Shown piece after piece: positions 1 through 9,695 of a DNA stretch of 64,000 nt (its first letter is position 1; the number at the start of each line of letters is the position of its first letter). Position numbers and translations under genes: made by a program. This DNA comes from Microtetraspora niveoalba. GTDB lineage: Bacteria; Actinomycetota; Actinomycetes; Streptosporangiales; Streptosporangiaceae. The stretch covers positions 186,001 through 250,000 of the forward strand of contig NZ_BBYM01000007.1 in NCBI RefSeq assembly GCF_001570405.1, given 5' to 3'. The notes beneath the pieces are model-generated. The model had not been told where the DNA came from and made no database searches. It saw nothing but the letters and a program-made list of their open reading frames with translations.

Positions 1-2010
1 GGTGATCTCCAGCTCGGGGACCTCGGCCCTGACGAGGGTGCGTCCCGCTCCGGCCGGCTCGCTGCCGAGCACCCGGCCGCGACGCGCGGACAGGTCGGAC
101 ATGACGGCGCCCACGAACTCGTCGGACACCAGGACGGAGACCTCGTCCACGGGTTCGAGCAGCAGCGTCGGCACCTTGCCCGCCGCCTCCTTCAGCGCGA
201 GCTGCCCGGCGATCTGGAAGGCCATGTCCGAGGAGTCGACGGAGTGGGCCTTGCCGTCGTAGAGGGTGACCCGGATGTCCACCACCGGATATCCGGCCAG
301 CACCCCCCGCTCCATCTGCGCCCGCACGCCCTTCTCCACGGACGGGATGAACTGGCGGGGCACGACGCCGCCGACGATCTTGTCGACGAACTCCAGCCCG
401 CCGCCGGAGGGCAGCGGCTCGACCTCGATGTGGCAGATGGCGTACTGCCCGTGGCCGCCGGTCTGCTTGACGTTGCGTCCCATGCCCTGGGCCCGGCCGC
501 CGAACGTCTCGCGGAGCGGCACCCGGAGCGGCACCCGCTCCACCTCGACACCGTACCGCCGGGACATCCGGTCGAGCAGGACGTCGGCGTGCGCCTCTCC
601 CATGCACCAGAGCACGAGCTGGCGGGTCTCGGGGTTGTTCTCCAGCCGGAGCGTCGGGTCCTCGGCCACGAGCCGGGCCAGCGCCTGGCTGAGCTTGTCC
701 TCGTCCGCCTTGGACCGGGCGCGGATCGCGACCGGCAGCAGCGGGTCGGGCATGTCCCAGGACCTCATCAGCAGCGGACGCTCCCGGTCCGAGAGGGTGT
801 CGCCGGTCTCGGCCCTGGACAACTTCGCGATGGCGCAGATGTCGCCGGCCACGCACTTGGGCACCGGGCGCTGCGTCTTGCCCAGCGGCGAGCTGAGCCC
901 GCCGATGCGCTCGTCCACGTCGTGGTCCTCGTGCCCGCGGTCGGCGAGGCCGTGCCCCGACACGTGGACGGCCATGTCCGGGCGCAGCGTCCCGGAGAAC
1001 ACCCGGACCAGGCTGATCCGGCCGACGTACGGGTCGCTCGTGGTCTTGACGACCTCGGCCACCAGCGGCCCGTCGGGGTCGCCGGTGACATCCGTCACGG
1101 CCTTGCCGTCGATCGTGGTGATCTCGGGCAGCGGGTGCTCGAGCGGTGAGGGGAAACCCTGCGTGATGATCTCGAGAAGCTCGATCATGCCCGTCCCCGG
1201 GGCGGTGGCCAGCACGGGATGGAAGCTGGCCCGCGCGACCGCCTTCTCGAGGTCGTCGATCAGGATCTTGGTGTCGATGGACTCGCCCGAGAGGTAGCGG
1301 TCCATCAGGGTCTCGTCCTCGCTCTCCTGGATGATCCCCTCGATCAGGTCGCCGCGGTACTGCTCGATCAGGGCGAGCTGCTCCTGGTCGGGCTCCCGCT
1401 CGGTGCGGGCGCCGCCGGAGTAGTCGAGGAACCGCTGGGACAGCAGCCCGAGCAGCCCCCTGCCGTCGACCGGCAGGTACAGCGGGGCGACGCCGTCGCC
1501 GAACGCGTCCTGACAGCTCGCGAGCACCTCGTCGAAGTCGGCGCGATGGTGGTCGATCTTGGTGATGACCACCGCGCGCGGCATCCCGACCAGGCCGCAC
1601 TCCTCCCAGAGCATCCGCGTGAGCCCGTCCACGCCGTCGACGGCGGAGACGACGAAGAGCGCCGCGTCCGCCGCCCGGAGCCCGGCGCGCAGGTCGCCGA
1701 CGAAGTCCGCGTACCCGGGCGTGTCCAGGAGATTGATCTTGATGCCGTTGTGGACGGCGGGGGCGAGGGAGAGGTTGACCGAGCGCTGCTGGCGCACCTC
1801 CACCTCGTCGAAGTCGCTGACCGTGGTGCCCTCCTCGACGCGGCCGGGGCGCGGGACGGTGCCCGTGGCCGCCAGCAGCGCCTCGACCAGCGTGGTCTTG
1901 CCGGCTCCGGAATGGCCGACCAGCACGACATTGCGCACCATGTCCGGCCGATCGGCCGAGGGTGCCCTGCCCGCGGCCCCTGCTGGGCCGACGTTCGCCT
2001 TCTCCGCCAC
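1..2010 (-). CDS. Elongation factor G-like GTPase (EF-G2 type), 3' end outside window
   Basis: Paralogue of translation elongation factor G, a GTPase expected to work on the ribosome; the specific role of this EF-G-like family is not settled. 670 codons are visible; the frame is still open at base 1, so the end of the last domain (probably some 50-60 residues) is missing. The P-loop GHSGAGKT lies at residues 32-39 and DTPG at 96-99. The guanine-specificity motif reads TKID (150-153) instead of the NKxD of true EF-G. Start chosen: GTG at 2010 with GGAGG four bases upstream. A later in-frame ATG at about residue 24 has no such site, and the Ala/Gly-rich N-terminus preceding VRNVVLVGHSG is usual for actinobacterial members. 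It is divergent from the phospholipid operon. Family call is firm, function less so. Confidence 0.88.
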   Translation of the reverse strand, partial: MAEKANVGPAGAAGRAPSADRPDMVRNVVLVGHSGAGKTTLVEALLAATGTVPRPGRVEEGTTVSDFDEVEVRQQRSVNLSLAPAVHNGIKINLLDTPGYADFVGDLRAGLRAADAALFVVSAVDGVDGLTRMLWEECGLVGMPRAVVITKIDHHRADFDEVLASCQDAFGDGVAPLYLPVDGRGLLGLLSQRFLDYSGGARTEREPDQEQLALIEQYRGDLIEGIIQESEDETLMDRYLSGESIDTKILIDDLEKAVARASFHPVLATAPGTGMIELLEIITQGFPSPLEHPLPEITTIDGKAVTDVTGDPDGPLVAEVVKTTSDPYVGRISLVRVFSGTLRPDMAVHVSGHGLADRGHEDHDVDERIGGLSSPLGKTQRPVPKCVAGDICAIAKLSRAETGDTLSDRERPLLMRSWDMPDPLLPVAIRARSKADEDKLSQALARLVAEDPTLRLENNPETRQLVLWCMGEAHADVLLDRMSRRYGVEVERVPLRVPLRETFGGRAQGMGRNVKQTGGHGQYAICHIEVEPLPSGGGLEFVDKIVGGVVPRQFIPSVEKGVRAQMERGVLAGYPVVDIRVTLYDGKAHSVDSSDMAFQIAGQLALKEAAGKVPTLLLEPVDEVSVLVSDEFVGAVMSDLSARRGRVLGSEPAGAGRTLVRAEVPELEIT

Positions 2011-2273
2011 TTCGCCTCCCGGATCTGCGAGCGGCCGGGGGCGCCGGCCGCTCTGCCGTCGCTGCGCGCGCCCCGGACGCCGGGGGCACTTCGCCCCGGG
2101 TCGTGCCCGGCGGCGGAACCACCGGGAGGGGCCGGACCGGCCGGCCGTCCTCCCGCCGGGAATCCCAGGCGCGTGTTCTCACCATTTACCCATGTGGCGC
2201 AGATCACAAGACCTTTCGGCGGAATGGCCTTGCTCGCCTCACCAGGCGTTCCATGGCCTACGATCGGAGCGCG
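2011..2273. other. Divergent intergenic region, EF-G-like / pgsA
   Basis: A 263-bp non-coding spacer holding the upstream regions of two divergent genes. The first 150 bases are extremely GC-rich. The part from about 2170 to 2265 is AT-richer and is where promoters would be expected. I see no convincing -35/-10 pair with correct spacing on either strand: TTGCTC (2230) and TACGAT (2259) are 23 bases apart, too far for a sigma-70 type site. No repeat or hairpin stands out. Confidence 0.4.
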
Positions 2274-2882
2274 ATGCTGAACGTCCTGCGCCCCGCCGTC
2301 ACCCGAGTGCTGACCCCCCTGGGGCGGGTGCTCGCCCGCCACGGGATATCCCCCGACGTCGTCACCGCGGTCGGCACGCTGGGCGTGGTGGCCGCGGCAC
2401 TGACCCTTTTCCCCATGGGCCACCTCTTCTGGGGGGCGGCCGCGATCACCGTCTTCGTCCTCGCCGACCTGCTCGACGGCGTGCTCGCCCGGATGAGCGG
2501 CGGCACGGGCAGCAGGTGGGGCGCCTTCCTGGACTCGACGCTCGACCGGCTCGGCGACGCCGCCATCTTCTCCGGGCTCATCCTCCACTTCATCCTTGAG
2601 GACGAGCAGGAGATCGTCCTCGCGGGCCTGGCGCTCTTCTGCCTCGTCGCGGGAGCATTGGTGTCATACGCGAAGGCCCGCGCGGAAGGGCTCGGGATGA
2701 CCGCCAACGTCGGCATCGCCGAGCGCGGCGAACGGCTCGTCGTCATCCTCGTCGCGACCGGACTCTCGGGCCTGGGCGTGCCGTACATCCTGGCGGCCGG
2801 GCTGTGGCTGCTCGCGGCGGCGAGCGCGGTCACGGTCGTCCAGCGCATGGTCCACGTCTACCGACAGGCGGTGGTCAGGTGA
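2274..2882 (+). CDS. pgsA: Phosphatidylinositol phosphate synthase (CDP-alcohol phosphatidyltransferase)
   Basis: Membrane enzyme expected to join CDP-diacylglycerol to inositol-1-phosphate, giving phosphatidylinositol phosphate, the base of actinobacterial PI and PI-mannosides. It has 202 residues with about six hydrophobic segments. The family signature D-x2-D-G-x2-A-R-x9-G-x3-D-x3-D is intact, with aspartates 65, 68, 87 and 91. Start ATG 2274 has GGAG four bases upstream; an in-frame ATG at 2253 is possible but has no ribosome site. Its stop overlaps the next start (GTGA), and the order pgsA-acyltransferase-pimA is the same as Rv2612c-Rv2610c in M. tuberculosis. This makes the inositol substrate likely rather than glycerol phosphate. 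Confidence 0.9.
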   Translation: MLNVLRPAVTRVLTPLGRVLARHGISPDVVTAVGTLGVVAAALTLFPMGHLFWGAAAITVFVLADLLDGVLARMSGGTGSRWGAFLDSTLDRLGDAAIFSGLILHFILEDEQEIVLAGLALFCLVAGALVSYAKARAEGLGMTANVGIAERGERLVVILVATGLSGLGVPYILAAGLWLLAAASAVTVVQRMVHVYRQAVVR

Positions 2883-3823
2883 AGGCCCCCGGCGGGCGTC
2901 TCCCCGTAGCCGACCGGATCGTCGCGGCGAGCTACGCCGCGGGCTGGGCGGTGGTCCGGCGCCTCCCCGAGCGCCTGGCCGGATGGATCTTCCAGGTCAT
3001 CGCCGACGTGATGTGGCGCAGGCGCGGCAAGGCCGTGCGCCGGCTGGAGTCCAACCTGTCCCGCGTCACCGGAGCCGACGCCTCGGCCGCCTCGGTGCGC
3101 GAGCTGAGCAGGGCGGGCCTGCGCTCCTACTTCCGTTACTGGGTCGAGGCGTTCCGCCTCCCCTCGATGAGCCGCGAGCGGATCCTCACCGGCACCCGCG
3201 CCACCGGCGAGCAGGCGATCTTCGACAACCTCGCCAGGGGCCGCGGCGTGGTGCTCGCCCTGCCGCACATGGGCAACTGGGACGTCGCCGGGGCCTGGCT
3301 GGTGCACAAGGGCCACCCCTTCACCACGGTGGCCGAGCGCCTCAAGCCCGAGTCCCTGTTCGAGCGCTTCCTCGCCTACCGCCAGAGCCTGGGCATGGAG
3401 GTGCTGCCGCTCACCGGCAAGGACGGCGGCAGCGGCATGGCGTTCGGCACGCTCGCCCAGCGGCTGCGGGCGGGCCGCGCGGTCTGCCTGCCCGCCGACC
3501 GCGACCTGACCGCCTCGGGCGTGGAGGTCGACTTCTTCGGCGCGCGCACCCGCATGGTCCCCGGGCCCGCGCTGCTCGCCGTCCAGACCGGTGCGGCCCT
3601 GCTGCCCGCCATCCTGTGGTTCGAGGAGTCGGGGTGGGGGCTGCGGGTCCACGAGGAGATCCCGGTCCCCGAGGAGGGCACGCGCCGGGACAAGGTCGCC
3701 GCCATGACCCAGAGCATGGCGTCCGTCTTCGAGAAGGGCATCGCCGAGCACCCGGAGGACTGGCACATGCTCCAGCGGTTGTGGCTCGACGACCTGGAGC
3801 CCCGACCCGCGGACGCGGCATGA
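2879..3823 (+). CDS. Phosphatidylinositol mannoside acyltransferase (PatA-like)
   Basis: LPLAT/HtrB-type acyltransferase, 314 residues, expected to acylate mannose of PIM1/PIM2 on the inner face of the membrane, as PatA (Rv2611c) does. The catalytic H-x4-D is H130-MGNW-D135, and a hydrophobic N-terminal stretch (about 14-45) could bind the membrane. The family ending around HPEDWHMLQRLW is present. Start GTG 2879 lies inside the pgsA stop (GTGA), showing translational coupling. pimA begins 14 bases after its stop. Substrate is inferred from the operon. HtrB-like lauroyl transfer to another lipid cannot be excluded from sequence alone. Confidence 0.88.
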   Translation: MKAPGGRLPVADRIVAASYAAGWAVVRRLPERLAGWIFQVIADVMWRRRGKAVRRLESNLSRVTGADASAASVRELSRAGLRSYFRYWVEAFRLPSMSRERILTGTRATGEQAIFDNLARGRGVVLALPHMGNWDVAGAWLVHKGHPFTTVAERLKPESLFERFLAYRQSLGMEVLPLTGKDGGSGMAFGTLAQRLRAGRAVCLPADRDLTASGVEVDFFGARTRMVPGPALLAVQTGAALLPAILWFEESGWGLRVHEEIPVPEEGTRRDKVAAMTQSMASVFEKGIAEHPEDWHMLQRLWLDDLEPRPADAA

Positions 3824-3836
3824 GGGCCGGCGCGGC

Positions 3837-4970
3837 ATGAGGATCGGCATCGTCTGCCCGTACACCTGGGAGGTCCCCGGCGGTGTGCAGGCCCATGTGC
3901 GCGACCTCGCCGAGGCGCTCATCGCCGACGGACACTTCGTCTCGGTGATCGCCCCGGCGGGGGACGACGCCCCGCTCGAACCGTACGTCGTCTCGGCCGG
4001 CCGGGCCGTGCCGGTGCCGTACAACGGGTCGGTGGCGCGGCTGGCGTTCGGCTTCCTGTCGGCCGGCCGGGTGCGCAAGTGGATCCGCGAGGGCCGGTTC
4101 GACGTGCTGCACGTCCACGAGCCCGCCGTGCCGTCCCTCGGCCTGCTCGCCTGCTGGGTGGCGCGCGGGCCGATCGTGGCGACGTTCCACGCCTCCTACG
4201 AGCGGTCCCGCGCCATGTCGGTGGCCGCGCCGATGCTGCAGAGCGCGCTCGAGAAGATCACCGGGAGGATCGCGGTCTCCGACGCGGCGCGCAAGACGCT
4301 GGTCGAGCACCTCGGCGGCGACGCCGTGCTGATCCCCAACGGCGTCACCGTCGGCCGGTACGCCGACGCCGAGCCGCTGCCCGGCTGGGGGCCGGACGGC
4401 GGCGTCATCGGCTTCCTCGGCCGGATGGACGAGCCGCGCAAGGGGCTGCCGGTCCTGCTGTCGGCCTTCGCGTCCCTCGCCGACGAGCGGCCGGGCGTCC
4501 GCCTGCTGATCGCGGGCCCCGGCGACGCGGACGACGTGCTCGGCCGCCTGCCCGAGCGGCTGCACGACCGGGTCGGGCTGCTCGGCATGGTCAGCGAGGC
4601 CGACAAGGTGCGCGCCTACCACTCGGTGGACGTCTTCTGCGCGCCCAACCTGGGCGGCGAGAGCTTCGGCATCGTGCTCACCGAGGCGATGTCGGCCGGG
4701 GCGCCCATCCTGGCCAGCGACATCCCGGCCTTCCGCCGCGTGCTCGGGGACGGCCAGGCCGGAGCCCTGTTCGCCACCGGCGACCCGGACGCCCTGGCGA
4801 AGGAGGCGGCCCGGCTCCTCGACGACCCCGGGCGGCGCGCCAAGCTGTCCGACGAGGCGCGGCAGGCGGTCCGCAAGTACGACTGGTCCACCGTCGCCCG
4901 CGACGTGTCCCGCGTCTACGAGACCGTGACCGACGCGGCCGCCGGAGTGGTGGAGGACGACGCGCAGTGA
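3837..4970 (+). CDS. pimA: Phosphatidyl-myo-inositol mannosyltransferase PimA (GT4)
   Basis: GDP-mannose-dependent glycosyltransferase that adds the first mannose to PI on the cytoplasmic side of the membrane. It has 377 residues in a GT-B fold. Key residues line up with characterised mycobacterial PimA numbering: GGVQ at 15-18, H118 (ATFHASYER), R196 and K202 (GRMDEPRKG) and the E275 donor-site glutamate (GGESFG). ATG 3837 starts in a short direct repeat GCGGCATGAGG that also occurs around the acyltransferase stop (3815-3825), so the local duplication supplies a second ATGA. The 3' end overlaps the next gene by four bases (GTGA). Third gene of the pgsA-pimA operon. Confidence 0.94.
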   Translation: MRIGIVCPYTWEVPGGVQAHVRDLAEALIADGHFVSVIAPAGDDAPLEPYVVSAGRAVPVPYNGSVARLAFGFLSAGRVRKWIREGRFDVLHVHEPAVPSLGLLACWVARGPIVATFHASYERSRAMSVAAPMLQSALEKITGRIAVSDAARKTLVEHLGGDAVLIPNGVTVGRYADAEPLPGWGPDGGVIGFLGRMDEPRKGLPVLLSAFASLADERPGVRLLIAGPGDADDVLGRLPERLHDRVGLLGMVSEADKVRAYHSVDVFCAPNLGGESFGIVLTEAMSAGAPILASDIPAFRRVLGDGQAGALFATGDPDALAKEAARLLDDPGRRAKLSDEARQAVRKYDWSTVARDVSRVYETVTDAAAGVVEDDAQ

Positions 4971-5509
4971 CGACCACCGTCCTGATCCTCGTGGTGGGCG
5001 TGCTCGTCGTGCTCACCGCCGTGTACATCTCCTGGCGGGCCGGCCGGCTCGACCGGCTGCACATCCGGCTGGAGACCGCGCAGGCGGCGCTGGACGCGTC
5101 CCTCCTGATGCGGGCCGCCGTCTGCCTGGAGCTCGCCGGGTCGCGCATCCTCGACCCCGCGACCTCGCTCGTGCTCGCCGCCTCCGCCCATGAGGCCCGT
5201 ACGGCGGGGCCGGACGAGCGCGAGCACGCCGAGAGCGACCTGTCCAGGGCGCTGCGCGCGGTCGTCGGCCAGGACCGGTTCCGGGAGAGGCTGGCCGAGC
5301 ACCCGGCGGGGCCCGAGCTGCTCGACGAGCTGGACGCGGCGGTCGCGAAGGTCGTCTACTCCCGGCGCTTCTACAACAACGCGGTCGACGTCACCCGTAC
5401 GGCGCAACGCCGATGGCTCGCGCGCACCCTCAGGCTGGCCGGTCACACGGAATATCCTCGGTTCTTCGAGATCGACGACGCGCCTCCGGCGGCACTTGCC
5501 GCGGAATAG
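4967..5509 (+). CDS. Conserved membrane-anchored protein of the PIM cluster, function unknown
   Basis: Protein of 180 residues starting at GTG 4967 inside the pimA stop. One N-terminal transmembrane helix (about 4-23) is followed by a cytosolic, mostly alpha-helical Ala/Leu/Arg-rich domain ending in Y-S-R-R-F-Y-N-N-A-V-D. The layout (N-terminal helix, coiled helices, then an RFYN-A-V motif) recalls LemA proteins, but the match is weak and I would not name it so. Translational coupling to pimA suggests it belongs to PI-mannoside or envelope biology. No catalytic motif is recognised. Last gene of the operon, as a promoter-like site follows. Confidence 0.75.
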   Translation: MTTTVLILVVGVLVVLTAVYISWRAGRLDRLHIRLETAQAALDASLLMRAAVCLELAGSRILDPATSLVLAASAHEARTAGPDEREHAESDLSRALRAVVGQDRFRERLAEHPAGPELLDELDAAVAKVVYSRRFYNNAVDVTRTAQRRWLARTLRLAGHTEYPRFFEIDDAPPAALAAE

Positions 5510-5514
5510 TGGGT

Positions 5515-5542
5515 TTTGACCGTTCCAAGCGGGATCTACTAT
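5515..5542 (+). promoter_or_regulatory. Candidate promoter of the DUF3048 gene
   Basis: TTTGAC (5515-5520) and TACTAT (5537-5542) with a 16-base spacer, directly after the preceding operon and about 100 bases before the start codon. Elements resemble the HrdB-type consensus. Not tested. Confidence 0.4.
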
Positions 5543-5640
5543 CCGACGCCGGTAAGCTCGTTGCCATTTCGGCGGCGTGAGCCGGTGCGGAGGCGGCGTT
5601 CCCCGTCGGTCCGGCCGGTTCTCCAAGTGAGGAGCTGAGG

Positions 5641-6648
5641 GTGCGGGCGCAACGGGTGATCGGTGTCACGCTTGGTCTTGGGGCGGTTCTCGCCGGCGCA
5701 GCGTGCTCCTCCGACAGCGACGCGCCGCCCGTCGCGGAGCCGCAGGCGGCGACCGCCTCCCCGTCGCCCACGCCGCCGCCCGAGCACCCCTTCACGGGCC
5801 GCCCGGTCGCCCAGCGCCGGCCCGTGCTCGCCGTGAAGATCGAGAACACCTCCGCCGGCAAGCCGCAGATGGGCGTGCGCAGCGCCGACATCGTCTACGT
5901 CGAGCAGGTCGAGGGCGGCCTCACCCGCCTCATGGCGATCTTCTCGTCGAAGCTGCCCGCCGAGGTGGGGCCGGTGCGCAGCGCCCGGATCTCCGACCTG
6001 CACATCCTGCCGCAGTTCGGCAAACCCGCGCTGTCCTACTCCGGCGTGCAGACCAAGATGATCCCGTACGTGCAGAAGGCGTCGCTGTTCGACGTGTCCG
6101 ACAGCAGCGCGCCCGGCGCCTACTTCCGGGCGCAGGGCCGGTACGCGCCGTACAACCTGTTCGGGACGCCGAAGAAGCTGCTCGCGAAGGCGTCGCAGGC
6201 GAGCAAGGCGGGCGACATCGGCTTCGTGTTCTCCGACGAGCCGCCGGCCGGGGGAGTGGCGCAGAAGAAGGTGCGTGTCCGCTACCCCGCGGCGAACTTC
6301 GAGTTCGCCTGGTCCGAGGCGCAGAAGCGCTGGCTGGTCAGCCAGGACGGCAAGAAGGACATGGCGGCCGAGGGCGGCCAGCAGGGCGCGCCGACGATCG
6401 TGGTGCAGTGGGTCAAGACCGAGAGGTCGGAGTTCCACGACTTCACCGGCAGCTACACGCCCCTGGTCCACAGCGTGGGCAAGGGCACCGGAGTCGTGCT
6501 GCGGGACGGCATGGCGTACAAGGTCAGGTGGGAGCGCCCGTCCGAGGAGGAGGGCACCACCTACACCATGGCCGACGGGTCGCCGATGCCGTTCGCGCGC
6601 GGCCAGGTCTGGGTCGTGCTCGCCTCGCGCAAGCCCATCGCCCCCTGA
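5641..6648 (+). CDS. DUF3048 (YerB-like) putative lipoprotein
   Basis: Protein of 335 residues with an N-terminal signal sequence ending in LAGAAC-SS, so Cys22 is the likely lipidation site. The lipobox has Gly rather than Leu at -3, so plain secretion is possible. A Pro/Ser/Thr linker follows (about 27-45), then the DUF3048 region: ARPVLAVKIEN-like start, VEGGLTRLMAIF and VGPVRSARISDL, and a C-terminal part with YTMADGSPMPFARGQVWVVL. B. subtilis YerB belongs to the same family; its biochemical role is unknown. GTG 5641 has GAGGAG six bases upstream. It stands alone between two promoters, so no operon context helps. Confidence 0.85.
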   Translation: MRAQRVIGVTLGLGAVLAGAACSSDSDAPPVAEPQAATASPSPTPPPEHPFTGRPVAQRRPVLAVKIENTSAGKPQMGVRSADIVYVEQVEGGLTRLMAIFSSKLPAEVGPVRSARISDLHILPQFGKPALSYSGVQTKMIPYVQKASLFDVSDSSAPGAYFRAQGRYAPYNLFGTPKKLLAKASQASKAGDIGFVFSDEPPAGGVAQKKVRVRYPAANFEFAWSEAQKRWLVSQDGKKDMAAEGGQQGAPTIVVQWVKTERSEFHDFTGSYTPLVHSVGKGTGVVLRDGMAYKVRWERPSEEEGTTYTMADGSPMPFARGQVWVVLASRKPIAP

Positions 6649-6790
6649 TGCCTCGCGGCCCGGTCCGGCGGGGGTGGGCAGAGCGTATAAAAAGCGGGAT
6701 CAACCCGTACAGGATGGTGCGTCAAGCCAAGCTTCGGTCAGGACCTAACATGGAGGGGATTCCATTGGTCAGCCGTCGTGAGGTAGCAAC

Positions 6791-7702
<912 letters not shown>

Positions 7703-7733
7703 CCGCTTCGGCCCCGCGGCCGAGCCTGGCGTG

Positions 7734-7766
7734 AAACGGCGGCCCCCGTCATGGGGGCCGCCGTTT
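7734..7766 (+). terminator. Hairpin terminator after pdxS
   Basis: Perfect 14-bp stem (AAACGGCGGCCCCC pairing with its complement) around a five-base loop, about 30 bases after the pdxS stop. The following bases CGGCTTTG give only a short T stretch, common for actinobacterial terminators. It isolates pdxS from the downstream marR region. Confidence 0.8.
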
Positions 7767-7951
7767 CGGCTTTGCGCGCCCCGGATCCACGCGTCGGCGG
7801 ACGACGCCGGCGATGACGGGCACGGCCGCCGGCTCTCCCGGCGAGCACCCGCGCCCGTGGGCGTGGAGGCCGGCGCGCGGGTCGCGCGGCGGCACGACCC
7901 GATTCCGCCACCTGATCCGGGGGACGTTCCGGTACCCCTGCCTCCAAATAG

Positions 7952-7980
7952 TTAGACAGACTAAGTTAGTATGACTAACT
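7952..7980 (+). promoter_or_regulatory. MarR-type operator overlapping a leaderless promoter
   Basis: Two inverted repeats: TTAG-N5-CTAA (7952-7964) and a perfect AGTTAGT-ATG-ACTAACT (7964-7980) that ends at the base before the marR start codon. TAGTAT (7967-7972) inside the second repeat is a good -10 hexamer, eight bases before ATG 7981, which predicts a leaderless mRNA; no -35 is obvious. Repressor binding here would block transcription start, the usual autoregulation of MarR-MFS pairs. Confidence 0.65.
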
Positions 7981-8406
7981 ATGACGACGGATGACACGGG
8001 GGCGCTCGCCGAGCGCCTGTCCCGCGAGCTGCGCCACCTGGTGCTGCTGCTGCGCCGCACCACCGCGGGCCAGCCGATCACCACCCAGCAGTACTCCGTG
8101 CTCGGCTCCCTGGAGGGCGGCGGGCGGCGGATGACCGAGCTGGCCGAGGAGCACGCGGTGCAGCTCCCCACGATGACGGTGCAGATCAACCGGCTGGAGG
8201 ACGCCGGGCTCGTGGCGCGCGCCGCCGACCCGTCCGACGCCCGCGTGCGCACCGTCGAGCTCACCGGCGAGGGCCGCGCCCGCCTGCACGCCGTACGGGA
8301 GGCCAGGATCGGCTATCTCAGCCGCCAGCTCGGCTCCCTCACCCCCGAGGAGCGCGCCGCGATCGACGTCGCCCTCCCCGCCCTCGCCAAGCTCGGCCGA
8401 AGCTGA
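7981..8406 (+). CDS. MarR-family transcriptional regulator
   Basis: Protein of 141 residues with the MarR winged helix: helical N-terminus, helix-turn-helix around [29 protein letters not shown] (about 50-79), wing with [13 protein letters not shown], and C-terminal dimer helices. No Cys-based sensor is evident. ATG 7981 has no Shine-Dalgarno sequence; the -10 hexamer eight bases upstream suggests leaderless translation. The exporter gene starts 12 bases after the stop, so the regulator probably controls itself and the exporter. Ligand unknown. Confidence 0.9.
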   Translation: MTTDDTGALAERLSRELRHLVLLLRRTTAGQPITTQQYSVLGSLEGGGRRMTELAEEHAVQLPTMTVQINRLEDAGLVARAADPSDARVRTVELTGEGRARLHAVREARIGYLSRQLGSLTPEERAAIDVALPALAKLGRS

Positions 8407-8418
8407 AGGAGCACCACC

Positions 8419-9627
8419 TTGTCGCAGCAATCCGGCGGCATCCTCCGCCAGCCCCTCTCCGTATGGGCCACCGCGTTCGCCGCCGTGGTGGCCTTCATGG
8501 GGATCGGGCTCGTCGACCCCATCCTCCCGTCGATCGCGCAGGGCCTGCACGCCACGCCCAGCCAGGTGTCACTGCTGTTCACCAGCTACTTCCTGGTCAC
8601 CGCGATCGCGATGCTGGTCACCGGCTGGTTCTCCAGCCGGATCGGCGGCAAGCGCACCCTGCTGCTCGGCCTCGCGCTCGTGGTCGTCTTCGCCGCGCTG
8701 GCCGGCACCTCCGGCACGGTCGAGCAGCTCGTCGGCTTCCGCGCCGGATGGGGCCTCGGCAACGCGCTGTTCGTGGCCACGGCGCTCGCGGTGATCGTGG
8801 GCGCGGCCACCGGAGGCGCGGAGAAGGCCATCATCCTCTACGAGGCCGCCCTCGGCCTCGGCATCTCCCTCGGCCCGCTGGTCGGGGCGCTGCTCGGCGA
8901 CTGGAACTGGCGCGCGCCCTTCTTCGGCACCTCGACGCTGATGGCCGCCGGGTTCGTCCTGATCGTGACCATGCTCAAGGCGACGCCGAAGCCGGCCGTG
9001 CGCACCCGGCTGAGCGACCCGATCCGCGCGCTGGCCCACGGGGGCCTGTCCACCACCGCGTTCACCGCGCTCTTCTACAACTTCGCGTTCTTCACCGTGC
9101 TGGCGTTCACGCCGTTCATCCTCGGCATGTCGGCGTACGGCATCGGCGCGGTGTTCTTCGGGTGGGGCGTCTGCGTCGCGCTGGCGTCCGTCTTCGGCGC
9201 GCCGTGGCTGCAGCGCCGCCTCGGATCGGTCCGCGTGCTGCTGCTGTCCCTCGCGCTGCTGGCCGTCCTCCAGGTGGGCATCGCCCTCTCCGGGCAGGCC
9301 GGGACCGTGGTCTTCGTCATCCTGTGCGGCATCCCGATCGGGTTCAACAACACCATCTTCACCGAGGCCGCGATGGAGGTGTCGGACGCGCCCCGTCCGG
9401 TCGCCTCGGCCGGCTACAACTTCGTCCGCTGGATGGGCGGGGCGCTCGCGCCGTACATCGTGACGAAGCTGGGCGAGGAACTCGGCGAGGCGGTGCCGTA
9501 CTACCTGGGAGCGGCCTGCTGCGTGGTCGGCATCGTGATCCTGTTCGCCCGGCGGCGTCACCTGGCCGCGCTCGACCACGTGGACATCGACCACACATTC
9601 CGCGACGCGTCGCCCGCCCAGGCATAA
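8419..9627 (+). CDS. MFS drug/solute exporter (DHA1-like)
   Basis: Integral membrane protein, 402 residues with about 12 hydrophobic segments. Signature features of the major facilitator superfamily are visible: [15 protein letters not shown] in helix 1, [19 protein letters not shown] in helix 2, the [13 protein letters not shown] loop-2/3 motif, and a proline/glycine-rich [17 protein letters not shown] helix 5, typical of antiporters. Likely proton-driven export of a small molecule. Start TTG 8419 is preceded by AAGGAG with seven bases spacing. Cotranscribed with the MarR gene, so probably induced by a substrate of the pump. Substrate cannot be told from sequence. Confidence 0.9.
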   Translation: MSQQSGGILRQPLSVWATAFAAVVAFMGIGLVDPILPSIAQGLHATPSQVSLLFTSYFLVTAIAMLVTGWFSSRIGGKRTLLLGLALVVVFAALAGTSGTVEQLVGFRAGWGLGNALFVATALAVIVGAATGGAEKAIILYEAALGLGISLGPLVGALLGDWNWRAPFFGTSTLMAAGFVLIVTMLKATPKPAVRTRLSDPIRALAHGGLSTTAFTALFYNFAFFTVLAFTPFILGMSAYGIGAVFFGWGVCVALASVFGAPWLQRRLGSVRVLLLSLALLAVLQVGIALSGQAGTVVFVILCGIPIGFNNTIFTEAAMEVSDAPRPVASAGYNFVRWMGGALAPYIVTKLGEELGEAVPYYLGAACCVVGIVILFARRRHLAALDHVDIDHTFRDASPAQA

Positions 9628-9637
9628 ATCGTGCGGT

Positions 9638-9667
9638 TTGGGACGTTCTGCGCCTTGGTTCTACGCT
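9638..9667 (+). promoter_or_regulatory. Candidate promoter of pdxT-yebC
   Basis: TTGGGA (9638-9643) and TACGCT (9662-9667) separated by 18 bases, about 29 bases before the pdxT start. It explains how pdxT is expressed although it is separated from pdxS. Confidence 0.45.
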
Positions 9668-9695
9668 TGAACCACCGCCGGACGAAAGGACGATC

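Noticed and set aside
6685-6693. TATAAAAAG as a promoter of pdxS
   Set aside because: AT-rich and tempting, but no -35 partner and 100 bases from the start; TAACAT at 6746 is equally unsupported, so no promoter was called.
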